A stretch of DNA of 64,000 bases from Eubacterium sp. AF36-5BH (GCF_003460505.1 NZ_QTVG01000002.1:272174-336173), one strand, 5' to 3'. Shown: positions 55,828 to 64,000, counted from the first letter of the stretch. Notes: generated from the letters alone by a model not told the origin. Numbers and translations are program-made.

Positions 55828-57963
55828 ATGAACATTAATGAAATTATTGCAGAAGAATTAAAAGTAAAGGTTTGGCAGGTAGAGGCGGCAGTAAAGTTAA
55901 TAGATGAGGGAAATACAATTCCTTTTATTGCCAGATACAGAAAATCTGTAACGGGAGAGTTAAATGACGAACAATTAAGAGACTTAGACGAAAGACTAAA
56001 ATATTTACGCAATTTAGAAGAGAAAAAAGAGACAGTTATAGCTTCCATTGAGGAACAGGGAAAAATGACTGACGAATTAATGAAGCAGATAAAAGAGGCG
56101 AAGACTATTGTTGCAGTGGATGATATTTACAGACCATATAGGCCAAAAAGAAAAACAAGGGCAACAGAAGCTAAAGCAAAAGGTTTAGAACCGCTTGCAA
56201 ATATATTTCTTCTTCAAAAGAGTACAAAAACACCGGAAGAAGAAGCAAAGAATTACATTAATGAAGAATTAGGTGTGGAAACAGTAGTAGATGCCATAAA
56301 TGGTGCAAAAGACATTATTGCAGAAGCCGTGTCAGATAACGCAGAATATAGAAATGCTATAAGACATACAGTAATTAAGCACGGAAACATAACTTCTAAG
56401 GCGAAGAATGAAGAAGAACAGACACCTTATGAAAATTACTATGATTACAGTGAAGCCATTGATAAAATTCCAGGTCATAGAATATTAGCAATTAATCGTG
56501 GTGAAAAAGAAAAGGTACTTAATGTAAAAATAGAAATGCCTGATGAAAATATTATTAGAGTTTTGGAAAAATCCATAATTGTAGGCCAAAATCCTTTTTC
56601 AGACGTTTTAAAAGAAGCAATTGAAGATGGTTTTACAAGATTAATAAAGCCAGCCATTGAAAGGGAGATAAGAAACTCTTTAACGGAAAAGGCTGAGGAC
56701 GGAGCAATTTCAGTTTTTGGACAGAACTTAAAACAGCTTCTTATGCAACCACCAATCGCAGGAAAAACAGTATTAGGATGGGATCCTGCTTTTAGAACAG
56801 GCTGTAAGCTGGCAATCGTAGATGAAACAGGAAAAGTATTATACACAAAAGTGATTTTTCCAACAGCACCACAAAATAAGGTTGAAGAGTCAATTAAGAT
56901 TGTTTTAGATCTTGTAAATAAATACAATGTTAGACTTATATCGTTAGGAAATGGTACAGCTTCAAGAGAATCAGAAGCAGTTGTATGCGAAATAATTAAG
57001 AGATGCCCTACAAAATTAGAGTATGTAATAGTAAATGAAGCTGGAGCTTCTGTTTATTCTGCAAGTAAACTTGCAACAGAAGAATTTCCTAATTTTGATG
57101 TGGGACAAAGAAGTGCAACTTCAATGGCAAGAAGATTACAAGACCCTTTAGCAGAGCTTGTAAAAATCGAACCAAAGGCAATTGGAGTAGGACAATATCA
57201 GCATGACATGAATCAAAAGAAGCTTGAAAATGTACTTGGAAATGTTGTAGAAGATTGTGTAAATAATGTAGGTGTTGATTTAAATACAGCTTCAGCCTCT
57301 CTTCTTGAATATGTTTCAGGAATAAGCAAAGCTCTTGCAAAAAACATTGTTGCATATAGAGAGGAAAACGGTCAGTTTACAACAAGAAAGCAGCTATTAA
57401 AAGTTGCTAAATTAGGTCCAAAGGCTTTTGAACAGTGTGCAGGTTTCCTTAGAATCAGAAATGGAAAAGAACCTTTAGATTATACAAGTGTTCATCCTGA
57501 AAGTTATACAGTAGCCAAAAATCTTTTAAAGAAATTTGGTTACACAACAGAGGATTTATTATCAGGAAATGTTAAAATCGCAAAAGATGTGAAAGATATT
57601 AAAGCTGTGGCAGAAGAAATTGAAACAGATGAAATAACTTTAAGAGACATGATAGCTGAAATGGAAAAGCCGGGTAGAGATCCAAGAGAAGAAATGCCTA
57701 AGCCAATCCTTAAAAGTGATGTTTTAGATTTTGATGATTTAAAAGAAGGCATGGAACTAAAGGGAACTGTAAGAAATGTAATTGATTTTGGTGCCTTTGT
57801 TGATATTGGTGTTCATCAGGACGGTCTTGTTCATATTTCAGAAATGAGTGATAAGTTTATAAAACATCCATTAGATGTGGTATCTGTTGGAGATGTTATA
57901 AATGTAAAAGTATTAAGTGTTGATAAGCAAAGAAAGCGTATTCAGCTTACTATGAAATTATAA
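55828..57963 (+). CDS. tex: Tex family RNA-binding transcription accessory protein
   Basis: A 711-residue cytosolic protein of the Tex/Spt6 family. The N-terminal helical Tex domain opens with VWQVEAAVKLIDEGNTIPFIARYRKSVTGELNDEQLRDLDERL. A YqgF/RNase-H-like domain (about 310-440; VLGWDPAFRTGCKLAIVDETG), two helix-hairpin-helix motifs (about 487-550; LNTASASLLEYVSGIS, LGPKAFEQCAGFLRI) and a C-terminal S1 domain (about 640-711) follow. Tex is involved in transcription and stress or toxin regulation. AGGTAGGAAAA precedes the ATG. The last codons lead into a short tandem repeat and a terminator. Confidence 0.95.
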   Translation: MNINEIIAEELKVKVWQVEAAVKLIDEGNTIPFIARYRKSVTGELNDEQLRDLDERLKYLRNLEEKKETVIASIEEQGKMTDELMKQIKEAKTIVAVDDIYRPYRPKRKTRATEAKAKGLEPLANIFLLQKSTKTPEEEAKNYINEELGVETVVDAINGAKDIIAEAVSDNAEYRNAIRHTVIKHGNITSKAKNEEEQTPYENYYDYSEAIDKIPGHRILAINRGEKEKVLNVKIEMPDENIIRVLEKSIIVGQNPFSDVLKEAIEDGFTRLIKPAIEREIRNSLTEKAEDGAISVFGQNLKQLLMQPPIAGKTVLGWDPAFRTGCKLAIVDETGKVLYTKVIFPTAPQNKVEESIKIVLDLVNKYNVRLISLGNGTASRESEAVVCEIIKRCPTKLEYVIVNEAGASVYSASKLATEEFPNFDVGQRSATSMARRLQDPLAELVKIEPKAIGVGQYQHDMNQKKLENVLGNVVEDCVNNVGVDLNTASASLLEYVSGISKALAKNIVAYREENGQFTTRKQLLKVAKLGPKAFEQCAGFLRIRNGKEPLDYTSVHPESYTVAKNLLKKFGYTTEDLLSGNVKIAKDVKDIKAVAEEIETDEITLRDMIAEMEKPGRDPREEMPKPILKSDVLDFDDLKEGMELKGTVRNVIDFGAFVDIGVHQDGLVHISEMSDKFIKHPLDVVSVGDVINVKVLSVDKQRKRIQLTMKL

Positions 57964-57965
57964 TA

Positions 57966-58031
57966 TAAGATTGCAGTTTGATGTAAGATGCGGTTTAATG
58001 TAAGATTGCAGTTTGATGTAAGATTGTAGTA
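57966..58031 (+). repeat. Degenerate 17-18-bp tandem repeat after tex
   Basis: TAAGATTGCAGTTTGATG (57966-57983) recurs as a 17-base variant at 57984, exactly at 58001, and partially at 58019. The array begins at the stop codon region and ends at the terminator, like the array after rnr. Confidence 0.8.
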
Positions 58032-58033
58032 GA

Positions 58034-58073
58034 AAAATGGTTTGCTTCCTATAAGGAGTCAAACCATTTTTTT
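58034..58073 (+). terminator. Terminator of tex
   Basis: AAAATGGTTTG (58034-58044) pairs perfectly with CAAACCATTTT (58060-58070) and is followed by TTT. The stop codon of the minus-strand LysR remnant lies in its loop. Confidence 0.85.
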
Positions 58074-58225
58074 GTATATTCAAGAAAGTTTTGTTCATCT
58101 TCTGTAAGAAATTTATCCTTATCCCATGCAATAGCAAGAGAACGGGATACTTTTTCTTTAAGTGGAACTATTGTAACTTTATCTGAATGTTGCAAATTAC
58201 AAAAAGTGAAATAGAAATAATACAT
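58049..58225 (-). pseudogene. C-terminal remnant of a LysR-family regulator
   Basis: A 58-codon minus-strand frame whose last about 45 residues (VTIVPLKEKVSRSLAIAW, then DKDKFLTEDEQNFLEY and TKKWFDSL) read like the C-terminus of a LysR effector-binding domain. The about 15 residues before this (MYYFYFTFCNLQ) do not fit, and the DNA-binding domain and most of the effector domain are absent. No ribosome binding site is seen. It is therefore the stump of a deleted regulator gene rather than a functional protein. Confidence 0.6.
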
Positions 58226-58396
58226 AGAGTTTAAAAAGATAAAATTTACATAAAGGATGAAAAATGATACAATATTCTATGTTGAAGGGGTTGAAAGACT
58301 TAAATTATATTTTCAAGAAAATTCTAAATTTCTAAAATAAGTATGAAAAAAAATTCCCAAATCCCCAATAAAATATTATACGCGGAGGAAGTGTTT

Positions 58397-59287
58397 ATGA
58401 AAAAAAGAACATTAAAGTATTTATTTTTAATTGCTACAATTATGTTTTGTGTAAGTAGTAATACAAAAGTACAAGCAGCATCAGATTTTGTTGTTAAAAA
58501 GAGTGGGCAGGAGTACATACTGACAGAATATAAGGGAAGAGATACTACAGTATATGTTCCTAAAAAAGTAACTATTATAAACGGTGCTTTTAAGAATAAT
58601 AAGAAAATCAAAAAGATTGTTTTATCAGATAAGGTAGATAGTATTTATGATGGTAGTTTTGATACGTTGAAGAACCTGAAAGAAGTAGTTTTTTCAAAAG
58701 GTTTAACAACAATAGAAAAAGGAGCTTTTAGAAAGTGTCCTAAAGTAAAGAGCATTAAAATTCCTAAAAAATGCAAATATATAGGTGATTATGCTTTTGC
58801 CGGATTGTCAGGTTTGAAATCAATAAAAGTTGAAAAAGGCAACAAATCTTTTAAAGTGTACAAGGGAGCATTATTTAACTGTAAGAAGACGGAGTTAATT
58901 TGCTATCCAAGAAAATATAGTGGAAACAAAGTATTTACTGTTCCCAAAACAGTAAAAGTTATTGCAAGTTACGCGTTTAAGGATAATTGCTATTTGGAGA
59001 AATTAATAATCAAAGGTGATGCTTACGATGGTGGCTATGATGACATGAAGGCGTTTACTAATATGAAAAAACTCAAGACTGTAGTGTTTAAAACAACACA
59101 GAAGAGAGATAATATTAGTTTTCGTAATTGCAAAAAATTAAAAAAAGTTGTCTTAGCTGAAGGAACTGAAAAGATTGTAGACAAGCAATTTTATGGTTGT
59201 AAAAATTTAACAACCATTAATATTCCAAAATCTGTGAAAATAATTGAAAAGAATGCATTTAAAGGTTGTCCAAAATTAAAATTGTAG
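58397..59287 (+). CDS. BspA-like leucine-rich repeat secreted protein
   Basis: A 296-residue exported protein. The signal peptide is about residues 1-30 (KKRTLKYLFLIATIMFCVSS to VQA-AS). It is followed by LRR_5/BspA-type repeats with the consensus I-x-x-x-A-F-x-x-C-x-x-L-x-x-I-x-I-P-x-x-V, for example KGAFRKCPKVKSIKIP and KQFYGCKNLTTINIPKSVKII. The protein ends directly after a repeat (KGCPKLKL) with no anchor. BspA-like proteins bind host or microbial surfaces. GCGGAGGAAG precedes the ATG; an in-frame ATG at 58343 is less likely. It is not closely related to the EF-hand LRR pair at 14-16 kb. Confidence 0.85.
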   Translation: MKKRTLKYLFLIATIMFCVSSNTKVQAASDFVVKKSGQEYILTEYKGRDTTVYVPKKVTIINGAFKNNKKIKKIVLSDKVDSIYDGSFDTLKNLKEVVFSKGLTTIEKGAFRKCPKVKSIKIPKKCKYIGDYAFAGLSGLKSIKVEKGNKSFKVYKGALFNCKKTELICYPRKYSGNKVFTVPKTVKVIASYAFKDNCYLEKLIIKGDAYDGGYDDMKAFTNMKKLKTVVFKTTQKRDNISFRNCKKLKKVVLAEGTEKIVDKQFYGCKNLTTINIPKSVKIIEKNAFKGCPKLKL

Positions 59288-59302
59288 AATGGAGAGAAAA
59301 GG

Positions 59303-59348
59303 CATCGAAGATAAGGTTATAAAAAACTTTATTTTCGATGTTTTTTTA
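59303..59348 (+). terminator. Terminator after the BspA-like gene
   Basis: A 12-bp stem, CATCGAAGATAA (59303-59314) with TTATTTTCGATG (59329-59340, one G-T pair), followed by a run of T. Confidence 0.85.
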
Positions 59349-59499
59349 TGTAATGGAAAATTATTCTGGAGATTCTATTATGCCATAAAAGCTATAGATA
59401 TGTCTATGAGATTTGGTTCTATAACAAAGGAATAATAGAGTGGAATTTAGATATGCAAAATTGCCAAAATAAAAAATATTAAAAAAATAAAAAAAGTGC

Positions 59500-59528
59500 T
59501 TGACAATTTTCGCACAAAAGTATATATT
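59500..59528 (+). promoter_or_regulatory. Strong promoter of the tRNA pair
   Basis: Consensus TTGACA (59500-59505), 17 bases, TATATT (59523-59528). Transcription would start about 15-20 bases before tRNA-Val, as usual for stable RNA operons. Confidence 0.8.
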
Positions 59529-59550
59529 AATAAAGCAGTTTGAAAGCAAC

Positions 59551-59623
59551 GGGATCTTAGCTCAGCTGGGAGAGCATCTGCCTTACAAGCAGGGGGTCAC
59601 AGGTTCGAGCCCTGTAGGTCCCA
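59551..59623 (+). tRNA. tRNA-Val (anticodon TAC)
   Basis: A 73-base cloverleaf. Acceptor GGGATCT pairs with AGGTCCC (one G-T), the D-arm contains AGCTCAGCTGGGAGAGC, the anticodon stem TCTGC/GCAGG holds loop CTTACAA, and the T-arm is ACAGG-TTCGAGC-CCTGT. The discriminator is A and CCA is not encoded. It is transcribed with the tRNA-Met that follows. Confidence 0.95.
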
Positions 59624-59678
59624 TTTATAAGTTTTCAAATGACAATTTAATAATTAACACTTACGTGTTATTCATTGT

Positions 59679-59752
59679 GGCGAGATAGCTCAGTTGGCTA
59701 GAGCACACGGTTCATACCCGTGGTGTCGAGGGTTCGAATCCCCCTCTCGCTA
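59679..59752 (+). tRNA. tRNA-Met (anticodon CAT), elongator type
   Basis: A 74-base cloverleaf: acceptor GGCGAGA with TCTCGCT (first pair G-T), anticodon stem CACGG/CCGTG with loop TTCATAC, T-arm GAGGG-TTCGAAT-CCCCC. The paired acceptor start (not the C1-A72 mismatch) and the absence of three consecutive G-C pairs in the anticodon stem argue against initiator tRNA. A CAT tRNA modified to read AUA (Ile) cannot be fully excluded. CCA is not encoded. Confidence 0.92.
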
Positions 59753-59763
59753 CTTTTTTATTG

Positions 59764-59800
59764 CCCTAAAATATATTTTTTGTTTTAGGGTTCTTTTTTT
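59764..59800 (+). terminator. Terminator of the tRNA pair
   Basis: CCCTAAAA (59764-59771) pairs with TTTTAGGG (59783-59790), followed by TTCTTTTTTT. Confidence 0.85.
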
Positions 59801-59868
59801 ACCAAAACTAAGGGATTAGATAACTTTTTTCGTTTTTGTACATAATATAATGATTTTATTAAAAAGTG

Positions 59869-59877
59869 TGGTATAAT
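59869..59877 (+). promoter_or_regulatory. Extended -10 promoter candidate for ispF
   Basis: TGGTATAAT (TG at 59869, TATAAT at 59872-59877) with no good -35. It lies 44 bases before the ispF start. Confidence 0.5.
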
Positions 59878-59920
59878 AAAAACATCTTTGCGGAAAAATA
59901 TAATTTAATAGGAGAATACT

Positions 59921-60406
59921 ATGAGAATAGGGATGGGATATGATGTCCATAAATTAGTAGAAAACAGAAAATTAATATTAGGCGGAGTGGAGATTCCATA
60001 CGAGTACGGACTTCTTGGACATTCAGATGCGGATGTTGTTGTTCATGCAATTATGGACGGGTTACTTGGTGCAGCAGCATTAGGTGATATAGGAAAACAT
60101 TTCCCTGATACTGATCCACAATATAAGGATATTTCAAGTATTAAATTATTGATGCATGTAGGAAAATTATTAGAAGAAAATAATTATGTAATAGGAAATA
60201 TTGATGCAACAATTATATGCCAGAAACCAAAACTTGCACCTTTCAGGGAACAAATGGTAAAAAACGTGGCAGATGCATTAAATATTAATGTGAATCAGGT
60301 GTGCATAAAAGCAACAACAGAAGAAGGGTTAGGTTTTACAGGGGAAGGACTTGGAATTTCATCACAGGCTATTGTATTGTTAGAGGAGAATATACATAAC
60401 AGATAG
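59921..60406 (+). CDS. ispF: 2-C-methyl-D-erythritol 2,4-cyclodiphosphate synthase
   Basis: A 161-residue trimeric enzyme of the MEP isoprenoid pathway that cyclises CDP-methylerythritol phosphate with loss of CMP. The zinc ligands are in GYDVHKL (D8, H10) and the following [33 protein letters not shown] stretch. The C-terminal [24 protein letters not shown] binds the cytidine and forms the trimer core. AATAGGAGAA precedes the ATG. It is first of a run with DUF2156 and GNAT; other MEP genes are not in view. Confidence 0.96.
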   Translation: MRIGMGYDVHKLVENRKLILGGVEIPYEYGLLGHSDADVVVHAIMDGLLGAAALGDIGKHFPDTDPQYKDISSIKLLMHVGKLLEENNYVIGNIDATIICQKPKLAPFREQMVKNVADALNINVNQVCIKATTEEGLGFTGEGLGISSQAIVLLEENIHNR

Positions 60407-60416
60407 AAGGCAAAAT

Positions 60417-61328
60417 ATGAAAGATTATCAATTACACGAAATAAAAATAGAGGACTACAACCAAATAAATGAATATTACAATTTAAGAAGACCGGAGACG
60501 GCAGACAGTAATATACTTGATTTGTTCCTTTGGGAGAATTGTTATCCTACATGGTATTTTACAAATGAACATGGATTAATGTGGGTGGCAAAGAGTGAAG
60601 ATAATCAATACTATTCATCAGTGCCTTGTTGCAGGGAAGAAGACTTGAAAGAATGTTTCCTTGAAACACAGGACTATTTCAACAATGTATTAAAGAAGAA
60701 ACTAACAATGTACCTTGTTGATAAGAAGGCTCTTGAAACTTTAGATTTGCCGGAAGATGAATATATAGTAATACCTGACAGAACATACTACGATTATGTA
60801 TATGATGCTGAAAAACTAAGAACTTTCAGTGGCAAAAAATACCACAAGAAGAAAAATCATCTAAATGCCTTTAAGAAAGAATATGAAGGTCGATACTCAT
60901 TTAAGATTCTAGGTAAAGAAAATGAAAAAGAAATTTTAGAATATTTGGAAAAATGGAAAGAAACAAAAAGTCATGCTGAAGAATATGAGTTTATAGACAG
61001 TGAAGCAAAAGGAATCAAATACATTTTGGATAATGAAGAAGTTTTTGATTACAAAATTGGCGGTGTGTATGTAGATGACAAATTAGAGTCTTTCTGCATA
61101 GGAAATTATTATGAACAGGAAGATATGGTTTATCTTCCGGTAGAAAAGGCAAATCCGGAAATAAGAGGACTTTATCAGTATATTTGTAGCCAGTTTTTAA
61201 TTGAAGCATTTCCACTGGCAGGAAAAGAAAACAGAGAAGACGACATGGGAATTGAGGGACTTAGAAAATCCAAATTATCATATAATCCTATTTATATGGT
61301 AGAGAAATACACAATAATTCAGAAGTAG
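60417..61328 (+). CDS. DUF2156 domain protein
   Basis: A 303-residue protein with the DUF2156 fold (two GNAT-like halves), as in the catalytic part of lysyl-phosphatidylglycerol synthase MprF. Visible segments are ADSNILDLFLWENCYPTWY at the start, the GKKYHKKKNHLNAFKKEY stretch (about 140-157), a second half with SFCIGNYY, and KANPEIRGLYQYICSQFLIEAFP near the end. There is no membrane part, so it is not a full MprF. Aminoacyl- or acyl-transfer from tRNA or CoA is inferred. It starts 10 bases after ispF and is followed closely by a GNAT gene. Confidence 0.85.
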   Translation: MKDYQLHEIKIEDYNQINEYYNLRRPETADSNILDLFLWENCYPTWYFTNEHGLMWVAKSEDNQYYSSVPCCREEDLKECFLETQDYFNNVLKKKLTMYLVDKKALETLDLPEDEYIVIPDRTYYDYVYDAEKLRTFSGKKYHKKKNHLNAFKKEYEGRYSFKILGKENEKEILEYLEKWKETKSHAEEYEFIDSEAKGIKYILDNEEVFDYKIGGVYVDDKLESFCIGNYYEQEDMVYLPVEKANPEIRGLYQYICSQFLIEAFPLAGKENREDDMGIEGLRKSKLSYNPIYMVEKYTIIQK

Positions 61329-61339
61329 AGAGAGTGGTT

Positions 61340-62350
61340 ATGGTAAGATTACTTGAGAATAATGAAAAAACAAAAATAAGAGATTTGTATGAGCATTGTT
61401 TTGAAGAAGATACAAAAGAGTTTGTTGATTACTACTTTGACAAACGAATTCGTGAAAACGAAGTAGTGGTTAATGAAAAGGATGGTGAAATTGTATCTGC
61501 TATTCATTTGATTCCAAAAGATGCAGTTGTAGGAAACCTGAAAACAAATGTAACTTACATTTATGCAGTTGCTACATGGGAAAAATATAGAAAAAAAGGA
61601 TATATAAAAGAAATATTTCAGGATGTTATTTCAAGTATGTTTTTAAATATGGATGTTTTTACATATTTAATTCCATCAAGTCCTGAAAATGCAGAAATAT
61701 ATAGAAAATTCGGTTTCGAATTTGTTATGGACAAGCGGGAAATGATAGAGAAAGAGCATAGAAGAAAGCCAAGCCATTCTGTTATTAGAAGAAAAGCCGA
61801 AAAGTCAGATTTAGTAAAGCTATCAATTTTTGCACAGCAGGCAATGGACAGTAACCATCGCATTGCTTTATCAAAAGATTTAGACTATTTTAAGCAAATG
61901 CTTGAGTTAGTTGAAGTTGAAAATGGCGAAATAGAGTTGTTTATCCAAAAGAAAGTAATTGTTGGGTACAGAATATTTATAGATGGTGAAATATTAGAAG
62001 AAGTGTTAGACAGCAGTTTGCAGACTCTTAGTTGGCAAAGTGATGTTAGAAAACCATACGCAATGGCAAGACTTATTAATATTAGAAAAACATTGAGGTT
62101 GTTATCTTTTAAGGATTTTAAAGAAAGAACAATAAGGATTACAGATCCGATTTTAAAGGAAAATAATGGATGCTTTAAGATGAATTTCCATCATGGAAGT
62201 GTTAAGCTGGACAAAATCGAAAATCAGGAAGATGTAGATTTTGATGTTAGTATTGGAGAACTTACAGCACACATATTTGGCTATAAAAAAATACCAAATT
62301 TTCCAACGGTTTGTAAAAAAGACAGCTTTTTCATAAACGATTATGTTTAG
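61340..62350 (+). CDS. GNAT family N-acetyltransferase, Eis-like two-domain
   Basis: A 336-residue protein. The N-terminal GNAT domain (about 1-130) contains TYIYAVATWEKYRKKGYIKEIF, the acetyl-CoA pyrophosphate-loop region, and PSSPENAEIYRKFGF. The C-terminal half contains a second domain with FIDGEILEEVLD and MARLINIRKTLRLL, resembling the SCP2-like tail of Eis-type acetyltransferases. The substrate is unknown. I chose ATG 61340 over a GTG six bases earlier, as AGAGAG is better spaced. It starts 11 bases after DUF2156 and is likely co-transcribed. Confidence 0.85.
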   Translation: MVRLLENNEKTKIRDLYEHCFEEDTKEFVDYYFDKRIRENEVVVNEKDGEIVSAIHLIPKDAVVGNLKTNVTYIYAVATWEKYRKKGYIKEIFQDVISSMFLNMDVFTYLIPSSPENAEIYRKFGFEFVMDKREMIEKEHRRKPSHSVIRRKAEKSDLVKLSIFAQQAMDSNHRIALSKDLDYFKQMLELVEVENGEIELFIQKKVIVGYRIFIDGEILEEVLDSSLQTLSWQSDVRKPYAMARLINIRKTLRLLSFKDFKERTIRITDPILKENNGCFKMNFHHGSVKLDKIENQEDVDFDVSIGELTAHIFGYKKIPNFPTVCKKDSFFINDYV

Positions 62351-62355
62351 GAAAA

Positions 62356-62412
62356 GTGGTATACTTTAGAAATTGTGGTATTATAAAGAATTGTAGTGTC
62401 ATAATTAATTAA
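62356..62412 (+). repeat. Degenerate 18-19-bp repeats after the GNAT stop
   Basis: GTGGTAT/GTAGTGT cores recur at 62356, 62375 and 62393, each followed by an A/T-rich part ending AATT. It resembles the post-stop arrays after rnr and tex but is more decayed. Confidence 0.4.
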
Positions 62413-62489
62413 GTATTTGACTGATAAGATATTAAATTAAAAATATAATGCATATATAGTAATTAGACGAATTTAGTTTGGAGATTAAA

Positions 62490-63113
62490 ATGGGATTTTT
62501 TAAATTTTACAAGGAAGAAGTGGAAGTAATAAAGGATAGAGATCCTGCAATAAAAAAAGATATTGAAGCAATATTGTATCCAAGTTTTTGGGCAATTTAT
62601 AATTATAGAAAAGCTCATAAGCTATATTTAAAAGGAAAAGTTTTTAGAGCAAGACGCATATCACAAAGAACAGCCAGAAAGACAGGTATAGAAATTCATC
62701 CTGCAGCACAGATTGGTAAAGGACTATTTATTGATCATGGTCATGGTGTGGTTATAGGTGAAACAGCTATAATTGGAGAAAATGTTACTTTGTATCAGGG
62801 AGTTACCCTTGGAGGTACCGGCAAAGAAAAAGGTAAACGTCATCCTACTATAGGCAATAACGTTATGATTGGAGCAGGAGCAAAAGTACTTGGTTCCTTT
62901 ACAATAGGTGACAACTCAAAAGTTGCAGCAGGCTCTGTTGTATTGGAGGAAGTACCACCAAACTGTACAGTTGTAGGTGTTCCGGGTATTGTGGTAAAAC
63001 AGGATAATGTTCCGGTTCAGCACAATGATTTAGATCAGGTACACATTCCACATCCTGTACAAAATGAATTAAAGAGATTAAACGATGAAATAGAAAAGTT
63101 AAAAAACAAATAG
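62490..63113 (+). CDS. epsC: Serine O-acetyltransferase
   Basis: A 207-residue enzyme acetylating L-serine with acetyl-CoA, the first step of cysteine synthesis. A short N-terminal helical part is followed by a left-handed beta-helix with hexapeptide repeats: HPAAQIGKGLFIDHGHGVVIGETA with the catalytic His, then GVTLGGTGKEKGKRHPTIGNNVMIGAGA. The short form matches EpsC/CysE of Firmicutes. TTTGGAG precedes the ATG. It lies 19 bases before cysS, so cysteine synthesis and cysteine charging are on one transcript. Feedback inhibition by cysteine is typical of the family. Confidence 0.94.
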   Translation: MGFFKFYKEEVEVIKDRDPAIKKDIEAILYPSFWAIYNYRKAHKLYLKGKVFRARRISQRTARKTGIEIHPAAQIGKGLFIDHGHGVVIGETAIIGENVTLYQGVTLGGTGKEKGKRHPTIGNNVMIGAGAKVLGSFTIGDNSKVAAGSVVLEEVPPNCTVVGVPGIVVKQDNVPVQHNDLDQVHIPHPVQNELKRLNDEIEKLKNK

Positions 63114-63132
63114 TCTACATAAAGGAGATAAT

Positions 63133-64000
63133 ATGAAAATTTACAACACTTTAACAAAGAAAAAAGAAGTTTTTAAACCTATATCAGAAGAACAGGTTGG
63201 CATGTATACATGTGGACCTACAGTTTATCATTATGCGCATATTGGAAATCTTCGTAGCTATATTATGGAAGATGTACTTGAAAAAGAGTTGCGTTATGAA
63301 GGTTACAACGTAAAGAGAGTTATGAATATTACTGACGTTGGCCATTTATCAAGTGATGCTGATACCGGCGAAGATAAAATGTTAAAGGGTGCAAAAAGAG
63401 AACATAAGACAGTTATGGAAATTGCCAAATTCTATACAGATGCATTTTTCTCAGATTGTAAAAAATTAAATATTAAAACTCCTGACGTAGTTGAACCTGC
63501 AACAAATTGTATTGATGAATTTATTAATATGATTAAGGTTCTTCTTGAAAAAGATTATGCGTATGTAGCAGGTGGTAATGTATATTTTGATACATCAAAG
63601 CTTAAAGAATACTACACATTAACAAGTCATGATGAAGATGAACTTATGGTTGGTGTAAGAGATGATGTAGATGAAGACGAAAACAAGAAAAATAAAACAG
63701 ACTTTGTATTATGGTTTACAAAATCAAAGTTTGATAATCAAGAGTTAAAATGGGATAGTCCTTGGGGTGTTGGTTACCCTGGATGGCATATTGAATGTTC
63801 TTGCATTAGTATTAAACATTTAGGAGAACATTTAGATTTACATTGTGGTGGAATTGATAATATTTTCCCACATCATACAAACGAAATTGCACAGAGTGAG
63901 TCATTTTTAGGTCATAAATGGTGCAATTACTGGTTCCATGTACATCATTTAAATGATAAGAGTGGTAAGATGAGTAAGTCAAAGGGAGATTTCCTTACAG
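63133..64000 (+). CDS. cysS: Cysteine-tRNA ligase, N-terminal part
   Basis: The first 289 codons of a class I tRNA synthetase; the frame runs off the window end. The start MKIYNTLTKKKEVFKP is standard. The zinc-site cysteine is in MYTCGPTVY, the HIGH-type motif is HIGNLRSY (about 37-44), a second zinc part lies in WHIECSCIS and the His/Glu of FPHHTNEIAQSE, and KMSKS appears close to the window end in SGKMSKSKGDF. AAAGGAGATA precedes the ATG. It is co-transcribed with the serine acetyltransferase gene. Confidence 0.96.
   Translation, partial: MKIYNTLTKKKEVFKPISEEQVGMYTCGPTVYHYAHIGNLRSYIMEDVLEKELRYEGYNVKRVMNITDVGHLSSDADTGEDKMLKGAKREHKTVMEIAKFYTDAFFSDCKKLNIKTPDVVEPATNCIDEFINMIKVLLEKDYAYVAGGNVYFDTSKLKEYYTLTSHDEDELMVGVRDDVDEDENKKNKTDFVLWFTKSKFDNQELKWDSPWGVGYPGWHIECSCISIKHLGEHLDLHCGGIDNIFPHHTNEIAQSESFLGHKWCNYWFHVHHLNDKSGKMSKSKGDFLT

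Overview
The window is AT-rich (by eye, about one third G+C) and reads as the chromosome of an anaerobic, low-GC Firmicute, most likely a gut Lachnospiraceae (Clostridia). The pointers are: ptb-buk butyrate formation; a complete gap-pgk-tpiA-gpmI cluster running into secG-rnr-smpB; families I know mainly from this group (DUF6110, DUF3793 with flavodoxin, DUF6472); a SleC-like cortex-lytic protein suggesting spore formation; and strong GGAGG ribosome binding sites. Family and domain names come from recognition of the translated sequence, not from a search. No phage, CRISPR array or intact insertion sequence is visible.

Layout. 1-4.6 kb: the end of a purine permease, an AI-2E-family membrane protein, then a DUF6110/P1B-type metal ATPase pair. 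4.8-7.7 kb: enolase 1 behind a structured leader, DUF3793 and flavodoxin. 7.7-10 kb: ptb, buk and a PspC protein. 10.1-13.6 kb: a heterodimeric ABC exporter with one degenerate ATP site. 13.8-16.1 kb: a frameshifted response-regulator remnant followed by two tandemly duplicated secreted leucine-rich/EF-hand proteins. 16.2-19.8 kb: a lipid flippase and a PHP phosphatase on the minus strand around a cysteine desulfurase. 20-29.1 kb: lower glycolysis (gap, pgk, tpiA, gpmI, enolase 2), interrupted by a beta-helix secreted protein and a CapA protein, with a 66-bp hairpin repeat array between pgk and tpiA. 29.2-37 kb: secG, rnr, smpB, an aminotransferase, a DUF6472 protein, a PAP2 phosphatase, a MATE exporter and hflX. 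37-41 kb: an amino-acid ABC importer, then thyA and folA. 41-51 kb: sleC-like, carAB, a Ser/Thr kinase, a UDP-sugar pyrophosphorylase and argS. 51-58 kb: a small membrane protein, HAD hydrolase, CPBP protease, glycosyltransferase, PAP2 protein and Tex. 58-64 kb: a LysR remnant, a BspA-like LRR protein, two tRNAs, ispF, DUF2156, GNAT, serine acetyltransferase and the start of cysS.

How the genes fit together. Sugar carbon passes gap-pgk-gpmI-eno to pyruvate and, through acetyl-CoA and butyryl-CoA, to butyrate with ATP formation by Ptb/Buk. The epsC-cysS pair links cysteine synthesis to its use. thyA-folA couples dTMP synthesis to folate recycling, and carAB supplies carbamoyl phosphate.

The strongest unusual signals are: (1) the solute-binding lipoprotein at 37070-37858, whose two lobes are in swapped order, as in a natural circular permutation; (2) the 66-bp hairpin repeats between pgk and tpiA, whose stem shows paired compensatory changes; (3) an enolase-2 Shine-Dalgarno sequence buried in the 3' arm of a terminator-like hairpin; (4) a structured leader and operator-like palindromes before enolase 1; and (5) degenerate tandem repeats directly after several stop codons.
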